Shown piece after piece: positions 43,955 through 51,908 of a stretch of 64,000 nt of DNA. Numbering within the stretch: the first letter of the stretch is position 1; every line of letters begins with the position of its first letter. The stretch comes from Weissella confusa. GTDB taxonomy: Bacteria > Bacillota > Bacilli > Lactobacillales > Lactobacillaceae. The notes below the pieces were generated by a model. It had not been told where the DNA came from, ran no database searches, and saw nothing but the letters and a program-made list of their open reading frames with translations. The DNA is taken from the NCBI GenBank assembly GCA_001436895.1, contig JQAY01000001.1:76776-140775 (forward strand). Direction: 5' to 3'. The position numbers and the translations under genes were made by a program.

Positions 43955-45025
43955 ATGGCAAAGAGAATTTTGATGGCTGTTGAGAACCTGGGAATGGGTG
44001 GCATGAAGCGAGCAGCAACTGTTGTTGGCAATGCCATGACTGAATTCGCCACGGTTGCTTTTTACCAGATGGCTGATGTGCCGTCGTACTATGAATTGAA
44101 AGGACGCTTAATTTCAGCGCCTCATCCGGTCATGCCAGCAAATGGCCCTGATCCATTGCACACCTATCAGCAACAAATGACCGATTTGGCTGATATTTTG
44201 ATTGAAGAGAAAATTGATGTTGTGATTTTAAATGCCGGTATCTTAACGAGCTTTATTCCATACCTGAAGTCACGACTCCCTGAACTAAAAACGATTGCCT
44301 GGATGCATAATAATATCGATACCTACTTTAATCAGTATTACCGTGATATGCGAGCTGAATTTGTGGCGGGTGTCAAAGCAGCCGATACAGTGGTGGCATT
44401 GACGGAAACTGATTTAGAAGGCTTCCAAACAGTGACTGACCGGGCTGTTAAAATTTGGAATCCGTTGACGATGCCAGTGAGTGGTCGGGCTGATTTAACT
44501 AAGCATACGATTGCGTTCACGGGTCGCATTGCCATTCAGCATAAGGGCATTGATATTATGTTGAGTTTGGCTAAGAAGCTACCGGATGATTGGCAGATTG
44601 CGATTGCTGGTGAAGGGCTACCAGATGACATGGCGTCATTTGAGCGTTTAATTAAAGCCAATGAAGTCGCGGATAAAATTATTTATCGTGGTGGCTTACA
44701 TGATGAGGAATTGGCGGCGCATTATCGTCAGGCATCTATTTTCCTCGCCACATCGCGTTGGGAAGGCTTGCCCTTGGTATTGGTCGAGGCGATGAGCTTT
44801 GGCTTGCCGATTCTGTCGACGGACAATACTGGAGCGGTTGAAATTTTGGACGGTGGTATCTATGGTGAGTTGGCAGCTAAAAACGCTGACGCATTGTGGT
44901 ATCGTTTAGAACCGATGTTGCAAAGCTATGAAATGCGTTGCTTATTGGCTACGAAGTCATTGGAACGTGCCAAAGATTTTGAATTGTCGGCAATTCTGGC
45001 AAAGTGGCAAGACATTGTCGCCTAA
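43955..45025 (+). CDS. GT4-family glycosyltransferase
   Basis: A 356-residue GT-B fold enzyme. The N-terminal domain begins MAKRILMAVENLGMGGMKRAA; the C-terminal donor domain has FTGRIAIQHKGIDIMLSLAKKL, IAGEG, RGGLHDEELAAHYRQASIFLATSRWEGLPLVLVEAMSFGLPILSTD with the E-x7-E motif. Such enzymes transfer sugars to polysaccharide or glycolipid precursors in the cytoplasm. The flippase gene downstream, beyond the tRNA, suggests envelope glycan assembly, but a terminator and a tRNA separate them. Start ATG 43955 with AAGGGGG. Confidence 0.9.
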   Translation: MAKRILMAVENLGMGGMKRAATVVGNAMTEFATVAFYQMADVPSYYELKGRLISAPHPVMPANGPDPLHTYQQQMTDLADILIEEKIDVVILNAGILTSFIPYLKSRLPELKTIAWMHNNIDTYFNQYYRDMRAEFVAGVKAADTVVALTETDLEGFQTVTDRAVKIWNPLTMPVSGRADLTKHTIAFTGRIAIQHKGIDIMLSLAKKLPDDWQIAIAGEGLPDDMASFERLIKANEVADKIIYRGGLHDEELAAHYRQASIFLATSRWEGLPLVLVEAMSFGLPILSTDNTGAVEILDGGIYGELAAKNADALWYRLEPMLQSYEMRCLLATKSLERAKDFELSAILAKWQDIVA

Positions 45026-45031
45026 ATGAAA

Positions 45032-45083
45032 TACCCGTTGGATGGGTTGATATTACATATCAACTACAAACAACGGGTTTTCT
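45032..45083 (+). terminator. Terminator after the glycosyltransferase gene
   Basis: Nested stem ACCCGTTG/CAACGGGT around GTTGATAT/ATATCAAC, followed by TTTTCTT. Confidence 0.75.
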
Positions 45084-45087
45084 TGTG

Positions 45088-45093
45088 TATAAT
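45088..45093 (+). promoter_or_regulatory. -10 box of the tRNA-Arg gene
   Basis: TATAAT 18 bases before the mature tRNA start, preceded by TGTG (partly extended -10). The -35 region overlaps the preceding terminator. Confidence 0.6.
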
Positions 45094-45111
45094 AGTTACT
45101 TGGAATACTTT

Positions 45112-45184
45112 GGCGCTATAGTTCAACAGGATAGAACGAGGACCTCCTAAGTCTTAGATCACAGTTCGAGTCTGTGTAGCGTCA
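45112..45184 (+). tRNA. tRNA-Arg, anticodon CCU
   Basis: 73 bases folding as a cloverleaf: acceptor GGCGCTA/TAGCGTC (one wobble) plus discriminator A, D arm GTTC/GAAC, anticodon stem AGGAC/GTCTT with loop CTCCTAA (anticodon CCT), T arm with TTCGAGT. CCA is not encoded. Reads the rare codon AGG. A T7 run follows (45185-45191), likely ending its transcript partly. Confidence 0.95.
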
Positions 45185-45215
45185 TTTTTTTATGAAAGAA
45201 AGGGGAATGGTCAAC

Positions 45216-47354
45216 ATGGCTGATGAAAAATCACCCCAGTATGAAGAGTCACCATTCCGACGCGACATCACGTTTGAAGAATTGGCTGCTCTCCTCAATG
45301 GGGCCACGATTGATGACATCTTTGAAGCACGTGATGAAGAGAAGGTAACATCAGAAGCGACAACGACACCTACGCAGTCGCACTCAGTGGCAGAAGTGGT
45401 AACGCGACCTGAAGGAGTATCAACGATTAAGGTACACCAAGTTGCAGATACATTTGTTCGTGAGGATACGCCTAAGTCGGTCGCGAGTGAAGCAATTGAT
45501 GAAGCAGCGGCTGACGTGCAATTGCCAGCAAGTTCTGAATTGCCAACGCAACTAGATGAGCCGGCTAGTGAAATTGACGTTGCGCCGGCTGTTAGTCCAG
45601 CTAGCGAAACGATTACGGTATCTGAGCCAAGTGTTCTGCCTGAGGCTTTCGCGGAAGAAGCGGAGACATTGGCCGAGGCGCCAATTATGGTGGCCAATGA
45701 ATTAACGACCGTTCCAGAAATTGAAACTGATTTAGTTGATGATAGTAACGCAGAATCACGTATGTTGCGTGGTTCTGCCTGGATGACGATTGGTAGCCTG
45801 GCATCGCGTGTGCTAGGTGCCTTGTATGTTATTCCATGGGTGGCAATGATTGGAAATGTGTATTTCAATTCTGCCAACTCATTATATGCACAAGGTTACC
45901 AAATTTATAGTGTGGCCTTGTTGATTGCGACGGCAGGGTTGCCCAATGTCTTGGCACGTTTGGTTGCAGAATATGGCGTTTCACGTCACTATGAAGCCGT
46001 GCGTCGTATCTTCCGTCAAGCGTTGCAGTTTGGTGGTGTGTTAGGAATTGCAGCCGGTGCTATCTTGTACTTGCTGGCCGGAGTCTTATCACAAGGGGAT
46101 GCGAATGTGGTGCCTGTTATCCGTTCGCTATCGGCTGCGTTGGTGTTGATTCCAACGCTATCGATGTTGCGCGGATATGTGCAAGGATTCGAGTTCATGG
46201 GATTGTCGGCGCTGTCGCAGTTTGTTGAACAATTGATTCGTGTGGCTTACATGTTGGGAATGACGTACTGGATTATGGTTGGTCATCACGGAACATGGGT
46301 CGATGCCACGGTTGAATCAACGTTGGCTGCCTTCTGGGGTGCGCTAGCCGGAATCATCGTTTTGGTATTTGGTATCTGGAAGCGTCGTAAGTTCTTTGCT
46401 GAAAAGATGGCGATGAATATTCCAGCGCCAGATTTCAACCCACGCGAAATCATGATTCGCATGGCGCGCCAATCATTGCCAGTCATCTTTGCTGGTTCTG
46501 CGATTGCGATTGTGCAAGTGATTGACCAATATACGTTCTTCCACATTATGAGGGCGTTCACGTCAGCAACGCACAATGCGATGCAAGCGATGTTTGCCCA
46601 ATTTGCCTTTAACTCAAACAAGTTGGTCATGTTGGTTGTGTCACTTGCCGTTGGTATGGCGGAAACGGCATTGCCAATGTTGGCACGAGCTAAAGAGATT
46701 GGTGACCGCGAGAATATTGGTGATCAAATTCAATTCGCCTTTAAGTTGCTAGCGTTTGTGATGGTGCCTGCCTCATTGGGGATGGCCGCCGTTGCACATC
46801 CACTATACATTCTGTTCTATAACACGAATGATGCAACAAATGGAACGTTAATCTTGCAATTCGCCAGCTTCACGGCCATTACCTTGGGCTTGTACATGGT
46901 TGTCTTGGCCATCTACCAAGGGTTGAATGAGTTGTCATTCACGGTGAAGGTGTTGGGATTGATTTTGATCTTGAAGTTGATCTTGCAAGTGCCTTTGACG
47001 ATTTGGTTGCAAGGTGCCGGTCCTTTGATGGCGACGGTCCTAGCCTTTGCGGTTGGCTTGATTATTTCAATCCGCCGACTTAGTGTGCTATATGCCATCG
47101 AATGGGCACCATTCAATTTCTCATTGATGGTTATCCTATTCTGGGGCTTGGTTATGTACGCTGTGGTAGCGCTTTTGACGAACACGTTGACGCTATTCGT
47201 GCCTGATACAAAGATGGCACAATTGGTTGTTACGGTTGTGGTTGGTCTAGTTGGTGCTGGTATCTACGGTGTTGCAATGCTGAAGACTCACGTTGGTGAA
47301 AGTGTTCTTGGACAACGCGCAGCAACTATCGCGCACAAATTACATTTGAAGTAA
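45216..47354 (+). CDS. MurJ/YtgP-type lipid flippase with long N-terminal extension
   Basis: A 712-residue membrane protein of the MOP exporter superfamily (SpoVB/YtgP group), which flips lipid II or polysaccharide lipid intermediates across the membrane. The transporter starts at about residue 183 (MLRGSAWMTIGSLASRVLGALYVIPWVAMIG) with about 14 TM segments. Residues 1-182 are an acidic, Ala/Ser/Thr/Glu/Val-rich cytoplasmic region without recognised domain, predicted to be disordered apart from its first 40 residues; most homologues lack it. ATG 45216 follows AAAGGGGA by ten bases. Function as lipid II flippase is inferred; a polysaccharide flippase is the alternative. Confidence 0.85.
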   Translation: MADEKSPQYEESPFRRDITFEELAALLNGATIDDIFEARDEEKVTSEATTTPTQSHSVAEVVTRPEGVSTIKVHQVADTFVREDTPKSVASEAIDEAAADVQLPASSELPTQLDEPASEIDVAPAVSPASETITVSEPSVLPEAFAEEAETLAEAPIMVANELTTVPEIETDLVDDSNAESRMLRGSAWMTIGSLASRVLGALYVIPWVAMIGNVYFNSANSLYAQGYQIYSVALLIATAGLPNVLARLVAEYGVSRHYEAVRRIFRQALQFGGVLGIAAGAILYLLAGVLSQGDANVVPVIRSLSAALVLIPTLSMLRGYVQGFEFMGLSALSQFVEQLIRVAYMLGMTYWIMVGHHGTWVDATVESTLAAFWGALAGIIVLVFGIWKRRKFFAEKMAMNIPAPDFNPREIMIRMARQSLPVIFAGSAIAIVQVIDQYTFFHIMRAFTSATHNAMQAMFAQFAFNSNKLVMLVVSLAVGMAETALPMLARAKEIGDRENIGDQIQFAFKLLAFVMVPASLGMAAVAHPLYILFYNTNDATNGTLILQFASFTAITLGLYMVVLAIYQGLNELSFTVKVLGLILILKLILQVPLTIWLQGAGPLMATVLAFAVGLIISIRRLSVLYAIEWAPFNFSLMVILFWGLVMYAVVALLTNTLTLFVPDTKMAQLVVTVVVGLVGAGIYGVAMLKTHVGESVLGQRAATIAHKLHLK

Positions 47355-47362
47355 ACGAAATT

Positions 47363-47395
47363 AGCCGATTGCATTTAGTTGCAGTCGGCTTTTTT
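47363..47395 (+). terminator. Terminator after the flippase gene
   Basis: AGCCGATTGC/GCAGTCGGCT stem (one wobble) and T6. Confidence 0.88.
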
Positions 47396-47403
47396 GCACC
47401 GCT

Positions 47404-47497
47404 TTATCCACAAGTAGGTGTGCAAAAGTCTGGAGTTTTGTGGATAAGTCTCATTTTCTTGTGGGAAGGTTAGCTGCTTTTCAACAGGTTATCCACA
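47404..47497. other. Cluster of DnaA boxes
   Basis: Three perfect TTATCCACA boxes: 47404-47412 (+), 47439-47447 (-) and 47489-47497 (+), each followed by AG on its own strand, plus TTTTGCACA at 47419-47427 (-), which fits TTWTNCACA. All lie in a 150-bp gap between convergent genes, with no dnaA, dnaN or rnpA nearby, so this is not the standard oriC. DnaA-box clusters away from oriC titrate DnaA or regulate initiation in B. subtilis and E. coli. Confidence 0.8.
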
Positions 47498-47499
47498 AG

Positions 47500-47536
47500 A
47501 AAAATAGAAAAAGCAGAACCTGAAAAAGGCTCTGCT
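47500..47536 (-). terminator. Terminator of the CorA-family gene
   Basis: AGCAGAACC/GGCTCTGCT stem (47512-47536) with a T-rich tract on the minus strand. Confidence 0.75.
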
Positions 47537-47544
47537 GTAAGTGA

Positions 47545-48468
47545 TTATTTGCGGAAAAATCCTGATCGCCAAAGGACGATTGTTGTGATGGTCATCATAA
47601 TAAAGGTGATGATGAGCGTCACAATCCAGCCCATGTGGGTGTGCATGAAGGGAAGGTCAACGTTTTGACCGAAGAACCCTGACACAATGTTGGGCACCGT
47701 TAGGACGATTGATGAGACCGTCAACAGCTTCATTGTCCAGTTCAGGTTTGAATTGGCTAGGTTAACAAAGGCGTCTGAAACGCGGTTGGTAACTAGTTGT
47801 GACAACTCACCGGTGTCTATGGCTTGTTGCAACTCGACCGTGACGTCATCAATACGTTCTGATTGGTGATCAGTCAATTGAATGTTGTGGCGCGCCTTGT
47901 AGCTGCGTAGCAAGTCGCGGTCGGTGTGCAAAGAATTCAATAGGTAAATCAAATCCGTCTGCAAATCCATCAATTGATCGATCGTCTTTTGCGTTTGCTT
48001 CGTCTTGCGAATTTCACTTTGAATTGGCGTACGACGGCGATTGATTTCAAGAATTGCCGACATAAACTTTGAAGAAAGTAGCTCTGTACCATTCAAAATG
48101 ACATCAAGCGGCGTGGCGTGGTCGGGCAAGGGACGGCGGCTGACTTCGGTACCACTTAGGTAGCTGTCTACGTAATCCGTTTCCTCACGAGTGAAGGTGT
48201 AGAGGCGTTGTTGGTCATTACTAAAGAGCATGCCAACGGGTTCAGTTGTGGCACGAGGTGATGTTGGTGTGACGACGTCAAAAATCATCAACGTCAAATC
48301 AGCTGCTTCGTCATATTCCATACGGGCACTTTCGTATGGGTCGACGGCATAACTTAGGAGTTCGTTGGGAATGAGTTGGTCTTTGGTCAACCATTCTCGT
48401 TCCTCAGGAGTCATATCATGTACTTGGAACCAGACGAAATCTGGGAAAGTTGTTTTTTGTGTAATCAT
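47545..48468 (-). CDS. CorA-family divalent cation transporter with GQN instead of GMN
   Basis: A 307-residue protein with a large cytoplasmic N-terminal domain, a long helical stalk (about 150-235) and two C-terminal TM helices. The family signature at the end of TM1 normally reads GMN; here it is SGFFGQNVDLPF. Other known variants (GVN, GIN) occur in zinc or uncertain transporters, so Mg2+ transport should not be assumed. ATG at 48468 with AAGG upstream; GTG 48504 is less likely. Monocistronic, convergent to the flippase gene across the DnaA-box cluster. Confidence 0.85.
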   Translation of the reverse strand: MITQKTTFPDFVWFQVHDMTPEEREWLTKDQLIPNELLSYAVDPYESARMEYDEAADLTLMIFDVVTPTSPRATTEPVGMLFSNDQQRLYTFTREETDYVDSYLSGTEVSRRPLPDHATPLDVILNGTELLSSKFMSAILEINRRRTPIQSEIRKTKQTQKTIDQLMDLQTDLIYLLNSLHTDRDLLRSYKARHNIQLTDHQSERIDDVTVELQQAIDTGELSQLVTNRVSDAFVNLANSNLNWTMKLLTVSSIVLTVPNIVSGFFGQNVDLPFMHTHMGWIVTLIITFIMMTITTIVLWRSGFFRK

Positions 48469-48546
48469 AGTAACCTTAGTATACGGCGCAGGCTGAGTGT
48501 TCACAACTTATACGCGATGAAAAATTGACGGATTTGGGATAAAAGT

Positions 48547-48575
48547 TTGACGCACTTTGTTTTTATCGGTATACT
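48547..48575 (+). promoter_or_regulatory. Promoter of the 45-residue gene
   Basis: TTGACG (48547-48552), 17-bp spacer, TATACT (48570-48575): nearly consensus, suggesting strong transcription. Confidence 0.75.
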
Positions 48576-48612
48576 AGTAAAGTTATCGATAACATAAATG
48601 GAGGAAATGATC

Positions 48613-48750
48613 ATGGCTGTTCAATCACCATACAACTCATGGGCTCGTAAGCGACCAACATCACACGATTCTGCAAAGAAGGCTCGTGTGGCTGAAGTTG
48701 TTAACATCCAACAATGGGCCAAGGGTAAGGCTGAATTGGAGTCAAAGTAA
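48613..48750 (+). CDS. 45-residue basic protein, probably highly expressed
   Basis: Begins MAVQSPYNSWARKRPTSH and ends in KGKAELESK; net basic, no hydrophobic segment, no cysteine. It has a near-consensus promoter, the ribosome binding site GGAGGAAATG at ideal distance, codons typical of highly expressed genes here (GTT, AAG, CGT) and its own terminator, so it is a real gene in a complete transcription unit. I do not recognise it. Size and charge would allow RNA or DNA binding or association with the ribosome; that is speculation. Confidence 0.75.
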   Translation: MAVQSPYNSWARKRPTSHDSAKKARVAEVVNIQQWAKGKAELESK

Positions 48751-48774
48751 TTTGACTTTATCAGTAGCTTACTG

Positions 48775-48820
48775 AAAAACCGCGTGAAACGTAGATATAC
48801 GTCCACGCGGTTTTTATTTT
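48775..48820 (+). terminator. Terminator after the 45-residue gene
   Basis: AAACCGCGTG/CACGCGGTTT stem enclosing ACGT/ACGT, then TTTTATTTT. Confidence 0.85.
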
Positions 48821-48831
48821 GCACTTTTGGT

Positions 48832-48880
48832 TGGATGTTAGTTAGTGGTGGACGGACACTAACCACCAACTACCTAACGA
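48832..48880. other. Imperfect inverted repeat between genes
   Basis: GTTAGTTAGTGGTGG pairs imperfectly with CCACCAACTACCTAAC across a 10-base loop. It lies between two terminators and could belong to a small RNA or be a remnant. No ORF. Confidence 0.35.
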
Positions 48881-48917
48881 AAAACTCCCCAAACGACCGG
48901 AATCGTTGGGGAGTTTA
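48881..48917. terminator. Terminator of the Cys/Met enzyme gene (bidirectional)
   Basis: AAACTCCCCAAACGA/TCGTTGGGGAGTTT stem, loop CCGGAA; T-rich on the minus strand. Confidence 0.85.
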
Positions 48918-48928
48918 CTTTATCAATA

Positions 48929-50068
48929 TTACAAGGCATCCAAGCCCTTTGACATGTCGGCAATCAAGTCGTCGATATCTTCAATACCTACTGAGATACG
49001 AACCAACTCATCCTTGATGCCGTTAGCAATGCGAATCTCGCGTGGGATAGAAGCGTGGGTCATCACTGCTGGTACTTCAATCAATGATTCAACACCACCA
49101 AGTGACTCAGCCAACAAGAAGACATCCAAGTTCTCAACAAACTTCTTAACATCCAAACCAGGTTGTAGCTCGATTGACATCATGCCACCGAAACCACGCA
49201 TTTGCTTCTTAGCAATCTCGTGATCAGGCGTACCTGGCAAACCAGGGAAGTAAACCTTGGCAACCTTTGGGTGGTTGTTCAAGAACTCAGCCAAGGCCAT
49301 CGCGTTTTCGTTGTGGCGTTGCACGCGCAAAGCCAACGTCTTAATTGAACGTTGCACCATGTATGAATCTTGTGGTGACAAGACTGCACCAATAGACATT
49401 TGGATGAACTTAATGCGCTCAGCCAACTTAGCGTCCTTCACGACCACGAATCCTGACAATAGGTCGGCGTGACCACCCAAGTACTTCGTTCCTGAGTGAA
49501 CAACCACGTCAGCACCCAAGTCCAATGGGTTTTGGTTGTATGGTGAAGCGAATGTGTTATCAACCACGGCAATTGCACCACCTTCGTGGGCAATCTTTGA
49601 TGCTTCAGCAATATCCGTCACGTGCATCAATGGGTTAGAAGGTGATTCCAAGTAAACCATCTTTGTTTCTGGCGTCATTGCGGCCTTCAAAGCATCGCTA
49701 TCAGCTGTATCAACCGCCGTAAACTTAATGCCCAACTCGGCCATGATGCGGTTAACCAAGCGGAAAGTTCCGCCGTAAACGTCGTTGGCCATGACGATGT
49801 GGTCGCCGGCCTTCAACAAACTCATTGTGGCGTGGATAGCAGCCATTCCTGATGAAAAGGCAAATCCATCCGTTCCGTTTTCAATGTCAGCCATAACTGA
49901 CTCCAAAGCGAAGCGGGTAGGGTTCTCACCGCGCGTGTACTCATACTTAGCGCCACCACCTAGCTCCTTTTGGTGATAGGTTGATGTTTGGTAAATGGGT
50001 GTGGTAACAGCACCAGTAACTGGATCCCCTTGTGTACCACCGTGAATAACCTTTGTTTCAAACTTCAT
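48929..50068 (-). CDS. Cystathionine gamma-synthase/lyase-family PLP enzyme
   Basis: A 379-residue enzyme of transsulfuration (MetB/MetC/CTH group). Substrate and cofactor motifs: KYEYTRGENPTRFALE, FSSGMAAIHATMSLL, LESPSNPLMHVTDI, VVDNTFASPYNQNPLDLGADVVVHSGTKYLGGHADLL (PLP Lys) and ESLGGVESLIEVPAVMTHASIP. The exact reaction (gamma-synthase, gamma-lyase or beta-lyase) cannot be read from sequence alone; ESLGGVESL is found in gamma-synthases and gamma-lyases. Real start ATG at 50068 with AAGGGGA. Monocistronic; links to methionine/cysteine supply like metK and map here. Confidence 0.9.
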   Translation of the reverse strand: MKFETKVIHGGTQGDPVTGAVTTPIYQTSTYHQKELGGGAKYEYTRGENPTRFALESVMADIENGTDGFAFSSGMAAIHATMSLLKAGDHIVMANDVYGGTFRLVNRIMAELGIKFTAVDTADSDALKAAMTPETKMVYLESPSNPLMHVTDIAEASKIAHEGGAIAVVDNTFASPYNQNPLDLGADVVVHSGTKYLGGHADLLSGFVVVKDAKLAERIKFIQMSIGAVLSPQDSYMVQRSIKTLALRVQRHNENAMALAEFLNNHPKVAKVYFPGLPGTPDHEIAKKQMRGFGGMMSIELQPGLDVKKFVENLDVFLLAESLGGVESLIEVPAVMTHASIPREIRIANGIKDELVRISVGIEDIDDLIADMSKGLDAL

Positions 50069-50227
50069 GTTTGTGTCCCCTTCTTTGCTTGAAAATGTTA
50101 ACAATGAAATGAATAGACTTATTGTAAGTACATGGTGATGTTTCCGCAAGAAAAAGAGGTGCAAAAATTTAATAGTTGTACATAATGCTATAATAGTGTC
50201 ACTAATAATAAGAAAGAGTTAATGACA

Positions 50228-51388
50228 ATGAGTTATAAATTCCTTGAACCATTCAAGTTGGCGAATGGTGTTGAAATAAAGAATCGCGTCGTATTTTCAC
50301 CAACGACTTTGCGATCATCTTTTGCGACTGGTGTTGTGACTGATGATGAGGTGAACTACTACAAGATGCGTGCTGGTGGACCTGGTTTGGTCATCGTTGA
50401 AATGGCATACGTTTCAATGGCCGGTAAGACATACGTTGGTCAAATTGGCATTGACTCTGATGAGAAGATTTCAGGGTTGAAGAAGATTGCGGACGTGATT
50501 AAGAGCCGTGGATCAGTGCCGGTTTTGCAATTGTCGTTTGGTGGCCGTATTGCACAAACGGCAGCGGTATTGCACGATGACGTCGTTGGCCCTTCTGATG
50601 TACCAGGTCACCAACCAGGGATGGCCACGCCACGTCCGATGACCGATGAGGAAATTCGTCAAAGTATCGCCGACTTTGGTGAAGCAACTCGCCGTGCCAT
50701 TGCAGCTGGCTTTGCCGGTGTTGAGTTACACGGTGCCAACATGTATGCGATGCAACAATTCTTCTCAGAGCACGCCAACCAACGCACTGATGAATGGGGT
50801 GGTGATTTGAACGACCGCATGCGTTACGGTTTAGCAGTTTTGGATGCCGTAGTCGCAGCGCGTGATGAATTTGCGGATGAGCAATTCATTATTGGTTACC
50901 GTCAATCACCTGAAGAGCCAACGACGCCTGGTATTCGCTTTACGGATTCATTAGCGATGGCTCAAGAAATTATCAAGCGACCAATTTCATACTTCCATAT
51001 TTCATTAAAGGATGCGTTCCAAACGCCATTTATGAATAAGGAAGATAAGGAGCCACTTTATGCCAAGTACAAGGCAATTTTGGGTGACATTCCGTTGATT
51101 GTCGCTGGCTTGTTGCGTACGCCAGAACAAGTTGAAGCACTTGTGCAAGCGGGCGTTGATGGGGCTGCGATTGCGCGTGAGCTGATTGTCGATCCAAACT
51201 GGGTGCAAAAAGTTATGAATAATGATGAAAAAGGGATTCGTTATGCTATCTCAACGAGCGATTTTGAGATGCTTGGTATCCCTGAGCCACTCCGTTTCTG
51301 GTTGTTGACGCGCTTTAAGAAGGGGCTCGTTGTCTCAACTGATGAGCAATTCGATCCACAAGTACCGTGGGCATACTACCGAGGTTAA
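50228..51388 (+). CDS. Old yellow enzyme-type NADH:flavin oxidoreductase
   Basis: A 386-residue FMN-dependent enoate reductase-like TIM barrel. Starts FLEPFKLANGVEIKNRVVFSPTT; the active-site pair sits in GVELHGANMYAMQQFFSEHANQRTDEWGG (His and Asn), and IVAGLLRTPEQVEALVQAGVDGAAIARELIVDP binds the FMN phosphate. It reduces activated C=C bonds; physiological substrate unknown. ATG 50228 is nine bases after AGAAAGAG; ATG 50222 is an alternative. The next gene follows after 2 bp. Confidence 0.9.
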   Translation: MSYKFLEPFKLANGVEIKNRVVFSPTTLRSSFATGVVTDDEVNYYKMRAGGPGLVIVEMAYVSMAGKTYVGQIGIDSDEKISGLKKIADVIKSRGSVPVLQLSFGGRIAQTAAVLHDDVVGPSDVPGHQPGMATPRPMTDEEIRQSIADFGEATRRAIAAGFAGVELHGANMYAMQQFFSEHANQRTDEWGGDLNDRMRYGLAVLDAVVAARDEFADEQFIIGYRQSPEEPTTPGIRFTDSLAMAQEIIKRPISYFHISLKDAFQTPFMNKEDKEPLYAKYKAILGDIPLIVAGLLRTPEQVEALVQAGVDGAAIARELIVDPNWVQKVMNNDEKGIRYAISTSDFEMLGIPEPLRFWLLTRFKKGLVVSTDEQFDPQVPWAYYRG

Positions 51389-51390
51389 AC

Positions 51391-51702
51391 ATGGCAGATA
51401 AATATCCAACAGCAGAATTAATTGGCGTTGTGATGACGCAAAGTAACAGTGGCGCTTATGAGCCAAAGGAAAATCCGCTAACGGCAGCTGATTTTCACAG
51501 CTGGCGTATTGGTAAGCACACGAAGGGTAAGCTAGGTAAGCCTGGTCAACTCTTTTTGACGGAAAATAATTTGACGGTCATGCTAGTTGAAACAAAGAAG
51601 CTAGCCTTTAAAGATCGTCATGAGATTACGCCAATGGGTCGTTTCATGACGACTTCAGCTAGCGATGACGTTGTCGCTGCCGTTTTGGCGCAATATGAAT
51701 AA
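51391..51702 (+). CDS. Small protein of unknown function coupled to the OYE gene
   Basis: A 103-residue soluble protein without cysteine, signal or TM. It begins 2 bp after the oxidoreductase stop and its ribosome binding site (GAGG) lies in the end of that gene, so translation is coupled. Pattern of strands suggests a small beta-rich fold. I do not recognise it; it may assist or regulate the flavoenzyme. Confidence 0.65.
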   Translation: MADKYPTAELIGVVMTQSNSGAYEPKENPLTAADFHSWRIGKHTKGKLGKPGQLFLTENNLTVMLVETKKLAFKDRHEITPMGRFMTTSASDDVVAAVLAQYE

Positions 51703-51709
51703 TGAAACT

Positions 51710-51737
51710 AACCCATGCATTCGCGTGGGTTTTTCTT
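51710..51737 (+). terminator. Terminator after the OYE operon
   Basis: AACCCATGC/GCGTGGGTT stem (one wobble), ATTC loop, TTTTTC. Confidence 0.88.
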
Positions 51738-51833
51738 TGCAAAAATTAGTAATACAGCCTATTGTCATAGGAATATCTAATTTTTGTATATGTCATAAAC
51801 AACTTCACATTTAATTCACAGACACTTTTTGTT

Positions 51834-51861
51834 TTGACATTAAAATAAAGAAGACTAGACT
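51834..51861 (+). promoter_or_regulatory. Promoter of gnd
   Basis: Consensus TTGACA (51834-51839), 16-bp spacer, TAGACT (51856-51861), 48 bases before the start codon. Confidence 0.65.
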
Positions 51862-51908
51862 TATAGTCAATCGAGGGATTAAGGACACACTTTGGAGGAT
51901 AATAAAAC

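Noticed and set aside
45112-45191. Prophage or island attachment at tRNA-Arg
   Set aside because: No integrase gene and no repeated tRNA 3' end were seen on either side.
45182-45877. 231-residue minus-strand ORF opposite the flippase extension
   Set aside because: Shadow of a biased Ala/Ser/Thr-rich coding frame; it even overlaps the tRNA 3' end.
47396-47544. Chromosomal replication origin
   Set aside because: DnaA boxes are present but dnaA, dnaN, rnpA or gidA are not, and there is no clear AT-rich unwinding stretch with trinucleotide repeats.
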